A DNA stretch of 64,000 nucleotides from Variovorax sp. YR216 (GCF_900107745.1 NZ_FNRO01000001.1:868001-932000); one strand, 5' to 3'; positions 19,450 through 29,010 are shown, counted from the first letter of the stretch. Notes: generated from the letters alone by a model not told the origin. A program made the numbers and translations.

Positions 19450-19647
19450 TCAGCGGGCCTGGATTCCGACCTTCGGTCGCGCGCTGCGCATCAGGGTGGC
19501 AAAGGCTTCGGCAATGCGTTTGAATGCCGGCGCCAGGAGGGACGGCTCATCACGGCCGATATGACGGACATCGTCGTTCGCCAGGGCGCGCTCGAACGAG
19601 TCCGTGAACTTGGGGTTGCGGGGGAAGTACGAGGTCGAAGCAGTCAT
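19450..19647 (-). CDS. small conserved-looking protein, 65 aa
   Basis: Short frame encoding a 65-residue basic protein (MTASTSYFPRNPKFTDSFER at the start, a helix-forming FKRIAEAFATLMRSARPK region near the end). I do not recognise a family. Support for it being real: it lies alone between a bidirectional terminator and a possible promoter, is convergent with the sulfatase gene, and does not overlap another gene. It has no signal peptide or membrane segment. No strong Shine-Dalgarno site is visible, so translation is uncertain. Confidence 0.5.
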   Translation of the reverse strand: MTASTSYFPRNPKFTDSFERALANDDVRHIGRDEPSLLAPAFKRIAEAFATLMRSARPKVGIQAR

Positions 19648-19654
19648 GCGCTCT

Positions 19655-19680
19655 ATTTTAAGGGTTTACCCTAGTTCTTG
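19655..19680 (-). promoter_or_regulatory. possible promoter with AGGGT/ACCCT inverted repeat
   Basis: On the minus strand a TAAAAT hexamer (19660-19655) lies 8 bases before the ATG of the 65-aa gene and is preceded by the symmetric AGGGTAAACCCT (19672-19661), inside the spacer of a possible promoter. The -35 match is weak. The symmetry could be a repressor site. Confidence 0.35.
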
Positions 19681-19733
19681 CACACACCCCGGCAAATCCC
19701 CCGGCAACCCGGCATTCCGTCACGCCAAAGCGC

Positions 19734-20699
19734 CTAGAGCGCGCGGATCGGCATGCAGAGCTCGCAGTTGAAGGCGCCGGTCTTCTCGTCCATCGCGAAA
19801 TCCTTGCCGTACACCTCGACCGGCGGTGCGTCGTCGGCCTGGTAGCTGCTGTCCGGCAGCCAGTCGCACAACTGCACCCAGGCACCGTGGATATCGGCGG
19901 ACGTGCCTGAAAACCGCGCACAGGCAAAGCGCCCGCCGCGCAGGGTCTGCACGCCGACCTCGCCTTGCGGCCTGAAATCGTCGCCCACCTCGATGCAGGC
20001 GTCGTAGCGGCATTTCTCGGGTGGCGTGACGTCGGGGTTGTCATGGCTGATGCCGTACATCACCCGGCGCGGCTCCATCAGCCCCTGCTCGCCACACCAC
20101 GCCGCGAAACGCTGCCAGAGCTGCGCGATGCCCGAACTTCCATACGGGCCGACATGGCGCATGTAGGCGACGCGTGCCGGTGCCAGGGTCTTGATCTCGA
20201 CTTTCATGGTTTCGTCTCCTGAAACGCGGCCCTTGGGCCAGGAACGCTCATCGTCGCGAAAAGCCTCGATCACGGCTTGATAGCGCTTGCGGTCCGCTTG
20301 ATGAATCTTGCGCAGCTGCATGCGCCGGGCGCCCGCCCATTCGCGGAACGCGCCGCGCCGCCATTCCGTCGGGGTCACGCCGAAATGCGCCCTGAAGGTG
20401 CGCGTGAAGACCGGTGCCGAGCCGAACCCGACGTCCAGCGCAATCGCCAGGACCGGCTCAGGCGGCAGGAACAGAAGCCGCCCGGCCGCCACTTCGAGCC
20501 GACGGCGCCGCACCCGGTCCGCGAGCGTCTCGCCGGTCATCGACTGGAACACGCGATGGAAATGCCAGGAGGAGAAATGCGCGACCTGCGCCAGCGCGGC
20601 GAGATCCAGCGGTTCCGCCAGGTGGCCATCGATGTGGTCGATCACGCGGTTGATGCGCGCGAGATAGGTGTGCCGCGAGATCAGACTTGACTTAGACAT
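19734..20699 (-). CDS. AraC-family regulator with GyrI-like ligand domain
   Basis: 321-residue one-component regulator. Residues about 8-115 are the double helix-turn-helix AraC domain (RVIDHIDGHLAEPLDLAALA, HFHRVFQSMTGETLADRVRRRRL, FGSAPVFTRTFRAHFGVTPTEW). Residues about 165-321 are a GyrI-like/BacR effector-binding domain (VEIKTLAPARVAYMRHVGPY, then RYDACIEVGDDFRPQGEVG). This AraC+GyrI fusion (SbmC/Rob-like) usually senses hydrophobic drugs or toxins. It is divergent from the PadR gene with only 52 bp between starts, so the two regulators share their control region. Confidence 0.88.
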   Translation of the reverse strand: MSKSSLISRHTYLARINRVIDHIDGHLAEPLDLAALAQVAHFSSWHFHRVFQSMTGETLADRVRRRRLEVAAGRLLFLPPEPVLAIALDVGFGSAPVFTRTFRAHFGVTPTEWRRGAFREWAGARRMQLRKIHQADRKRYQAVIEAFRDDERSWPKGRVSGDETMKVEIKTLAPARVAYMRHVGPYGSSGIAQLWQRFAAWCGEQGLMEPRRVMYGISHDNPDVTPPEKCRYDACIEVGDDFRPQGEVGVQTLRGGRFACARFSGTSADIHGAWVQLCDWLPDSSYQADDAPPVEVYGKDFAMDEKTGAFNCELCMPIRAL

Positions 20700-20702
20700 G
20701 AT

Positions 20703-20730
20703 TCAGATATATCTTTACGCAATCAGATAT
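20703..20730. promoter_or_regulatory. direct repeat TCAGATAT x2, candidate operator
   Basis: TCAGATAT occurs at 20703-20710 and again at 20723-20730, exactly 20 bp apart (about two helical turns), in the 52-bp gap between the divergent AraC and PadR genes. The first copy overlaps the palindrome AGATATATCT (20705-20714). It is probably a site for the PadR or AraC protein; which one is not known. Confidence 0.5.
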
Positions 20731-20751
20731 CAACACAAAGGTTCAACATCC

Positions 20752-21333
20752 ATGCGCCATTTCAGACACTTTGTACACGGCACCCGCCGCGATGAACACG
20801 ACGACGGACTCGGCGGCGGTGGGCACGACGGCGGCTCGCACCGCGGTCTGCGCGCCGGCCGCGGCGGCGGCCGGATCTTCGGCCACGGCGGCCTGCGCTT
20901 CGTGCTGCTCCAACTCATCGCCGACAAACCCAGCCACGGCTACGAGCTCATCAAGGCCATCGAGGAACGCCTCGGCGGCCGCTATGCGCCGAGCCCGGGC
21001 ATCGTCTATCCGACCCTGACGCTGCTCGAGGAACTGGGCTACGTCAGCGTCGACACTCCGGAAGGTGGCAACCGCAAGCGCTACACCGTCACCGATGCGG
21101 GTCGCGAATTCCTGGGCGCCAACCGCGCCACGACCGACGAGCTGATGGCCCGCATGCAGGGCGGCCTGGATGGTGCGGGTGTGCGCGCCGGCCGTCCGCC
21201 GCAGGTCGTGCGCGCGCTCGAGAACCTCAAGCTCGCGATGCGCATGCGCCTCTCGGCGCCCCTCACCGAACAGCAAGCCCACGAATTCGCCGCCGTGCTC
21301 GACAGCGCCGCCCAGCAACTGGAACGCATCTGA
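20752..21333 (+). CDS. PadR family regulator, YqjI-like
   Basis: 193-residue repressor. A Gly/His-rich N-terminal tail (MRHFRHFVHGTRRDEHDDGL, then GGGGHDGGSHRGL and FGHGG; about 1-50) precedes the PadR winged helix (LRFVLLQLIADKPSHGYELI, SPGIVYPTLTLLEELGYVSV). E. coli YqjI has a similar metal-binding tail, senses nickel, and represses the ferric reductase gene yqjH. Here the next gene, 5 bp downstream, is a YqjH-type siderophore-interacting flavoprotein, so the pairing and probably the metal sensing are conserved. ATG 20752 is chosen because an upstream frame runs through the presumed operator. Confidence 0.85.
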   Translation: MRHFRHFVHGTRRDEHDDGLGGGGHDGGSHRGLRAGRGGGRIFGHGGLRFVLLQLIADKPSHGYELIKAIEERLGGRYAPSPGIVYPTLTLLEELGYVSVDTPEGGNRKRYTVTDAGREFLGANRATTDELMARMQGGLDGAGVRAGRPPQVVRALENLKLAMRMRLSAPLTEQQAHEFAAVLDSAAQQLERI

Positions 21334-21338
21334 CATTC

Positions 21339-22175
21339 ATGACATCTCCCCAACATACCGGCACCAACTCACCCGACCGCCTGCCACGCCGCGTGCGCCA
21401 CGAACTCCGCTTCCGCAAACTGCAGGTGCGCGCGGTGCGGCGCGTCACACCGCACCTGATCCGGGTCACGCTCGAAGGCGACGAGCTGGCGGGCTTCACC
21501 AGCCCCGGCTTCGACGACCACGCCAAGCTCTTCTTTCCCGAGGCGGAAACGGGCGCCCTGCAACTGCCGACGGCCGGCCCGGACGGACCGGTATGGCCCG
21601 GCGGGATCAGGCCCACGATGCGCGACTACACGCCGCTGCGGCACGATCCGGCGGCGGGCACGCTCGAATTCGACTTCGCGCTGCACGACGCCGGTCCCGC
21701 CACGCAATGGGCGGAATCCGCCAGGCCCGGGGACGTCATCGGCGTCGGCGGCCCGCGCGGCTCGTTCATCGTGCCCACCGCGTTCGACTGGCACCTGCTC
21801 ATCGGCGATGACACCGCCCTCCCCGCGATCTCGCGCCGCCTGGCGGAACTGCCGGCAGGAGCCCGCGCGGTGGTGCTGGCCGAGGTGGACACCGAGGCCG
21901 ACCAGATCCCGCTCGCATCCGCCGCGAACGTGAAACTGCACTGGGTGCACCGGCGCGGCGCCGAGCCCGGCGCCGGCGCACCGCTGCTCGATGCGTTGCG
22001 CGGACTGACGCTGCCGCAGGGTGAATTCCACGCGTGGGTCGCCTGCGAATCGGGCGCCGCCAAGGCCCTGCGCGCGCACCTCGTCAACGAGCGCGGGGCG
22101 CATCCCAAATGGATCCGCGCGTCGGGCTATTGGCGCCGCGGTGCCGCCGCTACCCACGACACCCACGAGGGCTGA
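21339..22175 (+). CDS. siderophore-interacting FAD/NAD(P)H reductase, YqjH-like
   Basis: 278-residue cytoplasmic flavoreductase of the siderophore-interacting protein family, which releases iron from ferric siderophores by reduction. N-terminal FAD-binding barrel about 25-150 (TPHLIRVTLEGDELAGF, RDYTPLRHDP with the RxYT flavin motif, GPRGSF). C-terminal domain (about 150-265) contains LIGDDTALPAISRRLAELP and the terminal IRASGYWRRG typical of the family. Five bases after the PadR stop, so co-transcribed. Iron or nickel control through the PadR protein is inferred from the E. coli pair. Confidence 0.9.
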   Translation: MTSPQHTGTNSPDRLPRRVRHELRFRKLQVRAVRRVTPHLIRVTLEGDELAGFTSPGFDDHAKLFFPEAETGALQLPTAGPDGPVWPGGIRPTMRDYTPLRHDPAAGTLEFDFALHDAGPATQWAESARPGDVIGVGGPRGSFIVPTAFDWHLLIGDDTALPAISRRLAELPAGARAVVLAEVDTEADQIPLASAANVKLHWVHRRGAEPGAGAPLLDALRGLTLPQGEFHAWVACESGAAKALRAHLVNERGAHPKWIRASGYWRRGAAATHDTHEG

Positions 22176-22286
22176 GGTCCCGACCCACCGAAAGCCCTAT
22201 GCCGCGTGACCGGTTTACGACCACCGGAGCGAGTTTGAAAATTCTTTCGTTTGAGTACTTAGGCAGTATTTTCTTGGGGTCTACGG

Positions 22287-22802
22287 ATGGGCTTCAGCAT
22301 GGCGCAGTGGCAGTTCTTCGCGGCCTTGTTGACCGGCGTCCTGCTCCTGCTCGCAGTGATGTGGGCATGGCGGCGAGCCGCCGGGCGGCGTGAATCGCAG
22401 CGCCGCATCGAGGCAGCGCGCATCCGCTCGGGGCACGTGCCGCTCGAGATTCCGACCGTGCGCGGCAGCATCAACCCTTCGGACGGCGACTCGGTGCCCG
22501 ACACGCTGCCCGAATGGTTCATCCAGGGCAAGGGCGAGCACGCGATCGTCGACGAACACCCGCGCATTCGCGTGCGCTACGTCGACGCGCACGACAAGAA
22601 GATTGAATGCGTGATCCAGGTGGACAAACTGGACCTGCAGAAGAAGATCATCACAGGCCACGGCGAAATGCCCGGAGAAGTCCGGCGCGTGCCGCTTCAT
22701 CGCATCCATTCGGCCCGGGTCGCCGAAACGGGGCAGCGGTTCAACGTCGATACGTGGGTCGAGGCGGTGCGCGTCGCCCGGCGGCGGCGCGGGCAGGCCT
22801 GA
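22287..22802 (+). CDS. membrane-anchored protein with WYL-like C-terminal region
   Basis: 171-residue protein. A single N-terminal membrane helix (FFAALLTGVLLLLAVMWAW, about 9-27) is followed by a basic stretch and a cytoplasmic region. Residues about 85-165 (IRVRYVDAHDKKIECVIQVD, RRVPLHRIHSARVAETGQRF) resemble the small beta-rich WYL fold that binds nucleotides or nucleic acids, without its helix-turn-helix partner. This resemblance is judged by eye. Function unknown; it lies 80 bp before mutS. Confidence 0.72.
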   Translation: MGFSMAQWQFFAALLTGVLLLLAVMWAWRRAAGRRESQRRIEAARIRSGHVPLEIPTVRGSINPSDGDSVPDTLPEWFIQGKGEHAIVDEHPRIRVRYVDAHDKKIECVIQVDKLDLQKKIITGHGEMPGEVRRVPLHRIHSARVAETGQRFNVDTWVEAVRVARRRRGQA

Positions 22803-22881
22803 GGGATACGGCGGCCTGCGCCGCGTCGGTTCCTTATGATGCGTGCCTGCCGGCCCATCGGCCGGCGCAGCTTTCTCCTTG

Positions 22882-25509
22882 ATGACTCCTCCTGCGACGG
22901 CACCCCACACGCCCATGATGGCCCAGTACCTGGGCCTGAAGGCCGACCATCCGGACACCCTGCTCTTCTACCGGATGGGCGATTTCTACGAACTCTTCTA
23001 CGACGACGCCGAAAAGGCGGCGCGACTGCTCGACATCACGCTGACGCAGCGCGGCCAGTCTGCGGGGCAGCCCGTGATCATGTGCGGCGTGCCGTTCCAT
23101 TCGGTCGACACCTATCTCGCGCGGCTGATCAAGCTCGGCGAATCGGTGGCGATCTGCGAACAGGTGGGCGAAGTCGGTGCGGCCAAGGGCCCGGTGGAAC
23201 GCAAGGTGGTGCGCGTGGTCACGCCCGGCACGTTGACGGACGCCGAGCTGCTCAACGACAAGAGCGATTCGCTGCTGCTCACGGTGCATGCGGGCACGCG
23301 CAACTTCTGCGGGCTGGCATGGCTCAGCGTGACGGGCGACGAGCTGCGGCTGGCCGAGTGCCCGGCCGATGCGCTCGATGCGTGGATCACGCGCATCGGG
23401 CCGAGCGAGGTGCTCTACAGCGCCGAAGTCACGCCGGCCTTCGAACAGCGCCTGAAGGCGATGCGCAACGGTGCGTCTTCATTCACGCTTTCGGTGCGGC
23501 CCGCATGGCAGTTCGACGGCGGCCTCGGTGAGCGCAAGCTGTGCGAGCAGATGGGCAGCAACAGCCTCGCAGCCTGGAATGCCGAATCGCTCTCGAACGC
23601 CCATGCGGCCGCGGCCGCGCTTCTGGGGTATGCCGAGCACACGCAGGGCCGTGCGCTGTCGCATGTGCAGCGTCTGACGGTGGAGCGCGACGGCGACCTG
23701 ATCGAATTGCCGCCCGCCACCCGGCGCAATCTGGAACTGGTGCAGACATTGCGCGGCGAGGATTCGCCGACCCTGTTCTCGCTGCTCGACACCTGCATGA
23801 CCGGCATGGGCAGCCGCCTGCTCAAGCGCTGGCTGCTCGCGCCGCGCCGCGACCGGGCTGACGCGCAGGCGCGGCTCGATGCCATCGATGCGCTGCAAGC
23901 CACGCCGCCCGGCGGGATTTCCGCACCGTGGCGCACGTTGCGCGAACAGCTCAAGAACACCAGCGACGTGGAACGCATCGCCGCGCGCATCGCCTTGCGC
24001 CAGGTCCGCCCGCGCGAGCTGGTCGCGCTGCGGATGGCGCTCGCGAAGGCGGAGCAGCTCGCGCCGGCGCTTCCCGCTTCGGCGCCGCTGCTGGCGGCGA
24101 TTGCTGCGCGGCTCGCACCGCCGGCGGGTTGTGTGGAAACGCTGGTGGCGGCCATCAGCCCGGAGCCGGCCGCACTGGTGCGCGACGGCGGCGTGATCGC
24201 CTCGGGGCACGATGCAGAGCTGGACGAACTGCGCGCCATCAGCGAGAACTGCGACGACTTCCTCCTGAAGCTCGAAACCAGCGAGCGCGAGCGCACCGGC
24301 ATCTCGAACCTGCGGGTGCAGTTCAACCGCGTGCACGGCTTCTACATCGAAGTCACGCAGAGCGCGCTCGACAAGGTGCCCGACAACTACCGCCGCCGGC
24401 AGACGCTCAAGAACGCCGAGCGCTTCATCACGCCCGAACTCAAGGCTTTCGAAGACAAGGCGCTGTCGGCGCAGGACCGCGCCCTGGCTCGCGAGAAGTG
24501 GCTGTACGAGCAACTGCTCGATGCGCTGCAGCCCTTCGTCGCCGACCTGAATCGCCTCGCGGGCGGCCTCGCCACGCTCGATGCGCTGTGCGCGCTGGCA
24601 GAGCGCTCGCACACGCTGCACTGGCGCGCACCCGGCTTCGTCTCGCATCCGTGCATCGAGATCGACAAGGGCCGCCATCCAGTAGTCGAAGCGCGCCTTG
24701 CCGAAAAATCATCGGGCGCGTTCATTGCGAACGACACGCGCATGGGCCCACAGCAGCGCATGCAAATCATCACCGGACCGAACATGGGCGGTAAGTCCAC
24801 CTACATGCGGCAGGTGGCGATCATCGTGCTGCTCGCATCGATCGGCTCGCACGTGCCGGCCGATGCCTGCCGGCTCGGGCCCATCGATGCGATCCACACG
24901 CGCATCGGCGCGGCGGACGACCTGGCCAACGCGCAGTCGACCTTCATGCTGGAGATGACCGAGGCCGCGCAGATCCTGCACAGCGCCTCGGCGCATTCAC
25001 TGGTGCTGATGGACGAGATCGGCCGCGGCACCAGCACCTTCGACGGGCTCGCGCTCGCGGCAGGCATCGCGGCGCAGCTGCACGACCGCACCCGCGCCTT
25101 CACGCTCTTCGCCACGCACTACTTCGAGCTGACGGAGTTCCCCGCCACGCACCACGGCGCGGTGAACATGCACGTGAGCGCGACCGAAGCCGGCCGGGAC
25201 ATCGTGTTCCTGCACGAAATGCAGCCGGGCCCCGCGAGCAAGAGCTACGGTATCCAGGTCGCCCGGCTCGCCGGCATGCCCGCCGCGGTGGTCAATCACG
25301 CGCGCCAGGCGCTGGAGGCGCTCGAAGCCCAGCAGACGCAGACGCGCGCCCAGGTCGACCTCTTCGCACCGCCGCCCGCGGCCGAAGCGCCCCTGATCAG
25401 CGCCGTAGAATCCGCGCTGACTGCGCTCGACCCCGACGCGATGAGTCCGCGAGAGGCACTCGAAGCGCTCTACACCTTGAAAAAACTCCAGACGCGCGAA
25501 CAGGGCTGA
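22882..25509 (+). CDS. mutS: DNA mismatch repair protein MutS
   Basis: 875-residue MutS, which recognises mismatches and starts repair with MutL. Domain I mismatch-binding motif [20 protein letters not shown] is near the N terminus (Phe of GDFYELF inserts at the mismatch). The ATPase domain carries the Walker [19 protein letters not shown]-type [12 protein letters not shown] and Walker [17 protein letters not shown]. The C-terminal beta-clamp/tetramer tail is present ([20 protein letters not shown]). ATG 22882 chosen since it is close to the mismatch domain and avoids an unusual extension. Its TGA overlaps an ATG at 25509. Confidence 0.97.
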   Translation: MTPPATAPHTPMMAQYLGLKADHPDTLLFYRMGDFYELFYDDAEKAARLLDITLTQRGQSAGQPVIMCGVPFHSVDTYLARLIKLGESVAICEQVGEVGAAKGPVERKVVRVVTPGTLTDAELLNDKSDSLLLTVHAGTRNFCGLAWLSVTGDELRLAECPADALDAWITRIGPSEVLYSAEVTPAFEQRLKAMRNGASSFTLSVRPAWQFDGGLGERKLCEQMGSNSLAAWNAESLSNAHAAAAALLGYAEHTQGRALSHVQRLTVERDGDLIELPPATRRNLELVQTLRGEDSPTLFSLLDTCMTGMGSRLLKRWLLAPRRDRADAQARLDAIDALQATPPGGISAPWRTLREQLKNTSDVERIAARIALRQVRPRELVALRMALAKAEQLAPALPASAPLLAAIAARLAPPAGCVETLVAAISPEPAALVRDGGVIASGHDAELDELRAISENCDDFLLKLETSERERTGISNLRVQFNRVHGFYIEVTQSALDKVPDNYRRRQTLKNAERFITPELKAFEDKALSAQDRALAREKWLYEQLLDALQPFVADLNRLAGGLATLDALCALAERSHTLHWRAPGFVSHPCIEIDKGRHPVVEARLAEKSSGAFIANDTRMGPQQRMQIITGPNMGGKSTYMRQVAIIVLLASIGSHVPADACRLGPIDAIHTRIGAADDLANAQSTFMLEMTEAAQILHSASAHSLVLMDEIGRGTSTFDGLALAAGIAAQLHDRTRAFTLFATHYFELTEFPATHHGAVNMHVSATEAGRDIVFLHEMQPGPASKSYGIQVARLAGMPAAVVNHARQALEALEAQQTQTRAQVDLFAPPPAAEAPLISAVESALTALDPDAMSPREALEALYTLKKLQTREQG

Positions 25510-25535
25510 TGGCTTTAATCGCGCAACAAGACCTC

Positions 25536-26375
25536 ATGACGTACTGTGTAGGCATCAAACTCAACGCCGGACTGGTGTTCCTTTCCGACTCGCGCACCAA
25601 TGCGGGGGTGGATCACATCAGCACGTTCCGCAAGATGATCGTCTACGAAAAGCCGGGCGATCGCTTCATGGTGCTGCTGTCGGCCGGCAACCTCAGCATC
25701 TCGCAGTCGGTGCGCGAGATCCTGCAGATCGAAGAGCTGCGCGAAACGCGCGAAGACGGCGAGGACGGCCCGCCGATCACCATCTGGAACGCCAAGAGCA
25801 TGTTCGACGCAGCCCGCGTGCTCGGCTCCGCGGTGCGCCATGTGTACGACCGGGACGCCGAGGCGCTCAAGCATGCAGGGCTGGACTTCAACGTCTCGTT
25901 CATCTTCGGCGGCCAGGTCAAGGGCGAAGGAATGCGCCTCTTCCTCGTCTACTCGGCCGGCAACTTCATCGAGGCCACCACCGAGACGCCCTACTTCCAG
26001 GTCGGCGAATCCAAGTACGGCAAGCCGGTGCTCGATCGCGTGCTGACGCCCGAGACCCCGCTGGACGAAGCCGCCAAGTGCGCACTGGTGTCGATGGATT
26101 CGACGATGAAGTCGAATCTCTCCGTCGGCCTGCCGCTGGACCTCGTGGTGTACGAGGCCAACCAGTTGCATACCGACAGGGTCATCTGCATCGACGCAGA
26201 CAACCCCTACTACCGCATGATGCACAACAGCTGGGGCCAGAAGCTGCGCGAGGTGTTCGACAGCATCGAGGACCCGGTCTGGGACGACGCCTACACCGAG
26301 CATCCGCTCAAGATGCCCGCCACGCGGCACAGCCCGCTGCGCAAGATTTCCACGCCGGACGAAAAGCTGATCTGA
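25536..26375 (+). CDS. Anbu-type bacterial proteasome-like peptidase
   Basis: 279-residue N-terminal-nucleophile hydrolase of the Anbu (ancestral beta-subunit, COG3484) family, related to the 20S proteasome beta subunit and HslV. From ATG 25536 the protein reads MTYCVGIKLNAGLVFLSDSR, so removal of Met exposes Thr 1 as the nucleophile, as in known Anbu proteins. The in-frame ATG 25509 overlaps the mutS stop and would add nine residues in front of Thr 1; that start may help translational coupling but would block the active site without cleavage. NAGVDHISTFRKM and VSMDSTMKSNLSVGLPLDL are family blocks. The usual Anbu partners (alpha-E, ATP-grasp, transglutaminase genes) are not nearby. Confidence 0.85.
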   Translation: MTYCVGIKLNAGLVFLSDSRTNAGVDHISTFRKMIVYEKPGDRFMVLLSAGNLSISQSVREILQIEELRETREDGEDGPPITIWNAKSMFDAARVLGSAVRHVYDRDAEALKHAGLDFNVSFIFGGQVKGEGMRLFLVYSAGNFIEATTETPYFQVGESKYGKPVLDRVLTPETPLDEAAKCALVSMDSTMKSNLSVGLPLDLVVYEANQLHTDRVICIDADNPYYRMMHNSWGQKLREVFDSIEDPVWDDAYTEHPLKMPATRHSPLRKISTPDEKLI

Positions 26376-26462
26376 CCCCCAGCCTCGCCCACTTCGTGTG
26401 GCTCGGACACCCCCTTTCAGGGGGCAACCCCGGCGGCCCGGCAAAGCCGGTTCCGCGGGGTT
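26376..26462 (+). repeat. dispersed structured 3'-UTR repeat, copy B
   Basis: Starts at the base after the TGA of the Anbu gene with CCCCCAGCCTCGCCCACTTC. Outer stem arms AACCCC (26426-26431) and GGGGTT (26457-26462); inner stem CCCGGCAAAGCCGG. It lies between two plus-strand genes. The upstream extension of the hydrolase frame through it is not considered coding. Confidence 0.87.
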
Positions 26463-26523
26463 TCGCGAATGGGCTTCGCTTCGCTGGCCGGCTTGCTCCG
26501 TGTGTCATGGTCCCTTGATTCCC

Positions 26524-27330
26524 ATGCTTCCTCCTGTCATCTTTTCCCACGGCAACAGCTTTCCGGCGAGCACATATCGGGTGATGCTCGACAGCCTGCG
26601 CAATCGCGGCTTCGACGTCGACGCGGTCGAGAAATTCGGCCACGACCCGAAATACCCGGTCACCGACAACTGGCCGCACCTCGTGCAGCAGCTCGCCGAT
26701 TTCACACGGGAGCGAACGAAGAAACTGGGCGCTCCGGTGTTCCTGGTCGGACACTCGCTCGGCGGCTTTCTGAGCCTGATGTGCGCCGCGCAGCACCCTG
26801 AGCTCGCGCGCGGCGTGGTACTGATCGACTCCCCGATCATCGGCGGCTGGCGGGCCGGCACCATCAACCTGATGAAGCGAACGCCGCTCATGAAGAGCGT
26901 CTCGCCCGGTGTGATCAGCCGCAAGCGCAAGAACACCTGGGAACACCGCGACGCCGTGTTCGAGCATTTCCGCAGCAAGAAGGCCTTCGCGAAATGGGAC
27001 GAGCGCGTGCTGCGCGACTACATCGAGCACGGCACCTTCGACGCCGAGGATTCACGCACCCTGAGCTTCGATCGCGATGTGGAGACGGCGATCTACAACA
27101 CCCTTCCGCACAACCTCAGCGGCCTGTTGCGCGCGCATCCGCTGAAGTGCCCCGCCGCCTTCATCGGCGGCCGCCAGTCGGTCGAGATGCGCCGCGTCGG
27201 CATGACGATGACGCAGCAGGTGACCAAGGGCCGCATCACGATGCTCGACGGCACCCATCTCTTCCCGATGGAAAAGCCGATCGCCACAGCGGCGGCGGTG
27301 GAAGCATCGCTGCGGAATCTGCTCACCTAG
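26524..27330 (+). CDS. alpha/beta hydrolase
   Basis: 268-residue alpha/beta-hydrolase-fold enzyme. Early oxyanion segment IFSHGNSFPASTYR (HGN), nucleophile elbow VGHSLGGF (Ser in GHSLG), and a late GTHLFPMEKP that should hold the catalytic His. No signal peptide, so cytoplasmic. The substrate cannot be predicted. The frame extends 42 codons upstream through repeat copy B; ATG 26524 is chosen because the fold begins there (MLPPVIFSHGN). Confidence 0.85.
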   Translation: MLPPVIFSHGNSFPASTYRVMLDSLRNRGFDVDAVEKFGHDPKYPVTDNWPHLVQQLADFTRERTKKLGAPVFLVGHSLGGFLSLMCAAQHPELARGVVLIDSPIIGGWRAGTINLMKRTPLMKSVSPGVISRKRKNTWEHRDAVFEHFRSKKAFAKWDERVLRDYIEHGTFDAEDSRTLSFDRDVETAIYNTLPHNLSGLLRAHPLKCPAAFIGGRQSVEMRRVGMTMTQQVTKGRITMLDGTHLFPMEKPIATAAAVEASLRNLLT

Positions 27331-27355
27331 CGGGCCAACCACGCCCCTCGCCAGG

Positions 27356-27443
27356 GATACCGCGGAACCGGCTCCGCCGGGCCGCCGGTATCGCCCCCGG
27401 TAGGGGGTTGGCGAAGCGACACGAAGTGCCCGCAGCCTGGGGG
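27356..27443 (-). repeat. dispersed structured 3'-UTR repeat, copy C
   Basis: Minus-strand copy beginning 6 bases after the TAA of uppP. Outer arms GATACC (27356-27361) and GGTATC (27387-27392), inner stem CCCGGCGGAGCCGG. This copy is the most divergent in its first third but keeps every stem. It lies between convergent genes. Confidence 0.85.
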
Positions 27444-27449
27444 CGAGCC

Positions 27450-28274
27450 TTAATCAGCCCATACGACCAGCCCGCTCCAGGCGGTCGCCAGCACCACGAT
27501 CCCGAACGCGATGCGATACCACGCGAACGGGATGAAGTCGTGCGTGCTGATGTAGCGCAGCAGCCAGCGCACGCACAGCCAGGCACTCACGAACGAGAAC
27601 ACGAGCCCGACCAGGAACAGCGGAAGGTCGGCCACCGACAGCAGCGCGCGCTCCTTGTAGAGGCTGTAGACGCCCGCGCCGATCAGCGTCGGGATCGCGA
27701 GGAAGAAGGAGAAATCGGTCGCCGCCTTGCGCGACAGCCCGAGCAGCATGCCGCCGATGATGGTCGAGCCGCTGCGGCTGGTGCCCGGGATCATCGCGAA
27801 GCACTGCACGAGGCCGACCTTGAGCGCGTCCCAGGGCGTCATGTCGTCCACGTGCTCGATGCGCACCGAGCCCGGCGGCCGCTTCTCGGCCCACAGGATG
27901 ATGAAGCCGCCGATGATGAAGGTGCTCGCCACCACCACCGGGATGAACAGGTGCGCCTTGATCGCCTTGCCGAACAGCAGGCCCAGCACCACGGCCGGCA
28001 GGAAGGCGATCAGCACGTTGAGCACGAAGCGCCGCGCCTTGGGCTGGCGCGGCAGCGCGACGATGGTCGAATGGATCTTCTGCCAGTAGACCAGGATGAC
28101 CGCGAAGATCGCGCCGGTCTGGATCGCGATGTCGAAGACTTTCGCCTTGTCGTCATCGAAGCCGAGCAGCGAGCCCGCGAGGATGAGGTGGCCGGTCGAC
28201 GAGATGGGAAGAAATTCGGTCAGCCCCTCGACGATGCCCATGACGGCGGCCTTGACCAGCAAAACGATATCCAC
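27450..28274 (-). CDS. uppP: undecaprenyl-diphosphate phosphatase
   Basis: 274-residue inner-membrane UppP/BacA enzyme. It dephosphorylates undecaprenyl pyrophosphate to recycle the lipid carrier for peptidoglycan and other polymers, and gives bacitracin tolerance. Catalytic motif [15 protein letters not shown] (residues 16-30; Glu 17, Glu 20, Ser 25, His 29) and the second motif [11 protein letters not shown] are intact, with seven to eight hydrophobic segments. The start is GTG 28274, with AAGGAG placed well upstream. Confidence 0.95.
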   Translation of the reverse strand: MDIVLLVKAAVMGIVEGLTEFLPISSTGHLILAGSLLGFDDDKAKVFDIAIQTGAIFAVILVYWQKIHSTIVALPRQPKARRFVLNVLIAFLPAVVLGLLFGKAIKAHLFIPVVVASTFIIGGFIILWAEKRPPGSVRIEHVDDMTPWDALKVGLVQCFAMIPGTSRSGSTIIGGMLLGLSRKAATDFSFFLAIPTLIGAGVYSLYKERALLSVADLPLFLVGLVFSFVSAWLCVRWLLRYISTHDFIPFAWYRIAFGIVVLATAWSGLVVWAD

Positions 28275-28332
28275 GCGCGCTCCTTGAAAGAGCGTCGATT
28301 ATCGCGATGGAACAAGTCAGCTGTCGCTCAGA

Positions 28333-29010
28333 TCAGCACAGCGAGATCACGCGAACTGCCGCTTCGCAGTGGTCGCGGAAGCCCATGCGCAGGTACAGCC
28401 GGTGCGCGCTGTCGTTGTCGCGCATGACGTGGAGGAACGGCGTTTCGCCGCGCAGCAGCTGGCGGCGGATCAGCTTCTCCATCAGCCGGCGGGCGAGTCC
28501 GCGCCCCTGGAAGTCAGGGTGCGTGCACACGCCGCTGATCTCGTGCAGCGTGCCGGCGTGCATGCGCTCGCCGGCCATGGCAATCAGGCGGCCGCTCTCG
28601 AAACAGCCGAAGTATTCGCCCAGCTCGGGCGTGCGCGGACCGAAGGGGCCGGGCCGGGTCAGGGTTGCGAGCTCGACCGCCTGCGCCGCATGTTCCGGCC
28701 GCAGCGGCACGGCATCGAGTGCGGGGTCGTCGCCCGGCATCGCACCGTCCCAGACCATGCGGTACATCGTGGCATCGACGTCGATGTTCCACCCCGCCGG
28801 CGCGGCGCCGGTCCAGTCCATGCAGTAGACGTGCTCCCCGGGCTCGCAAAGCGGCGCGAGCGCGTCGAGATCGGGATGCCCCGCATCCGCGAATCCGGCG
28901 ATCGGAGAGAAGCCCGATGCGTAGCGCCGCGCCCGCTCGTTGCCGGATGCGAACTTCGCATGCGGGCCGGAAAGCGCGTTCCAGGCAATGTTGTCGAGGA
29001 GCTGGATCAT
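28333..29010 (-). CDS. GNAT family N-acetyltransferase
   Basis: 225-residue protein with a C-terminal GNAT fold. ISGVCTHPDFQGRGLARRLM (about 160-180) is the acetyl-CoA-binding motif A with the Q-x-x-G-x-G/A loop, and DNDSAHRLYLRMGF is motif B. The N-terminal ~80 residues are family-specific. Resembles FR47-type acetyltransferases; acceptor unknown. ATG 29010 lies 2 bp after the stop of the upstream racemase-like gene, so they are co-transcribed. Confidence 0.85.
   Translation of the reverse strand: MIQLLDNIAWNALSGPHAKFASGNERARRYASGFSPIAGFADAGHPDLDALAPLCEPGEHVYCMDWTGAAPAGWNIDVDATMYRMVWDGAMPGDDPALDAVPLRPEHAAQAVELATLTRPGPFGPRTPELGEYFGCFESGRLIAMAGERMHAGTLHEISGVCTHPDFQGRGLARRLMEKLIRRQLLRGETPFLHVMRDNDSAHRLYLRMGFRDHCEAAVRVISLC

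Noticed and set aside
26398..26523. N-terminal extension of the alpha/beta hydrolase
   Set aside because: It is made of the dispersed repeat; the hydrolase fold starts at 26524.
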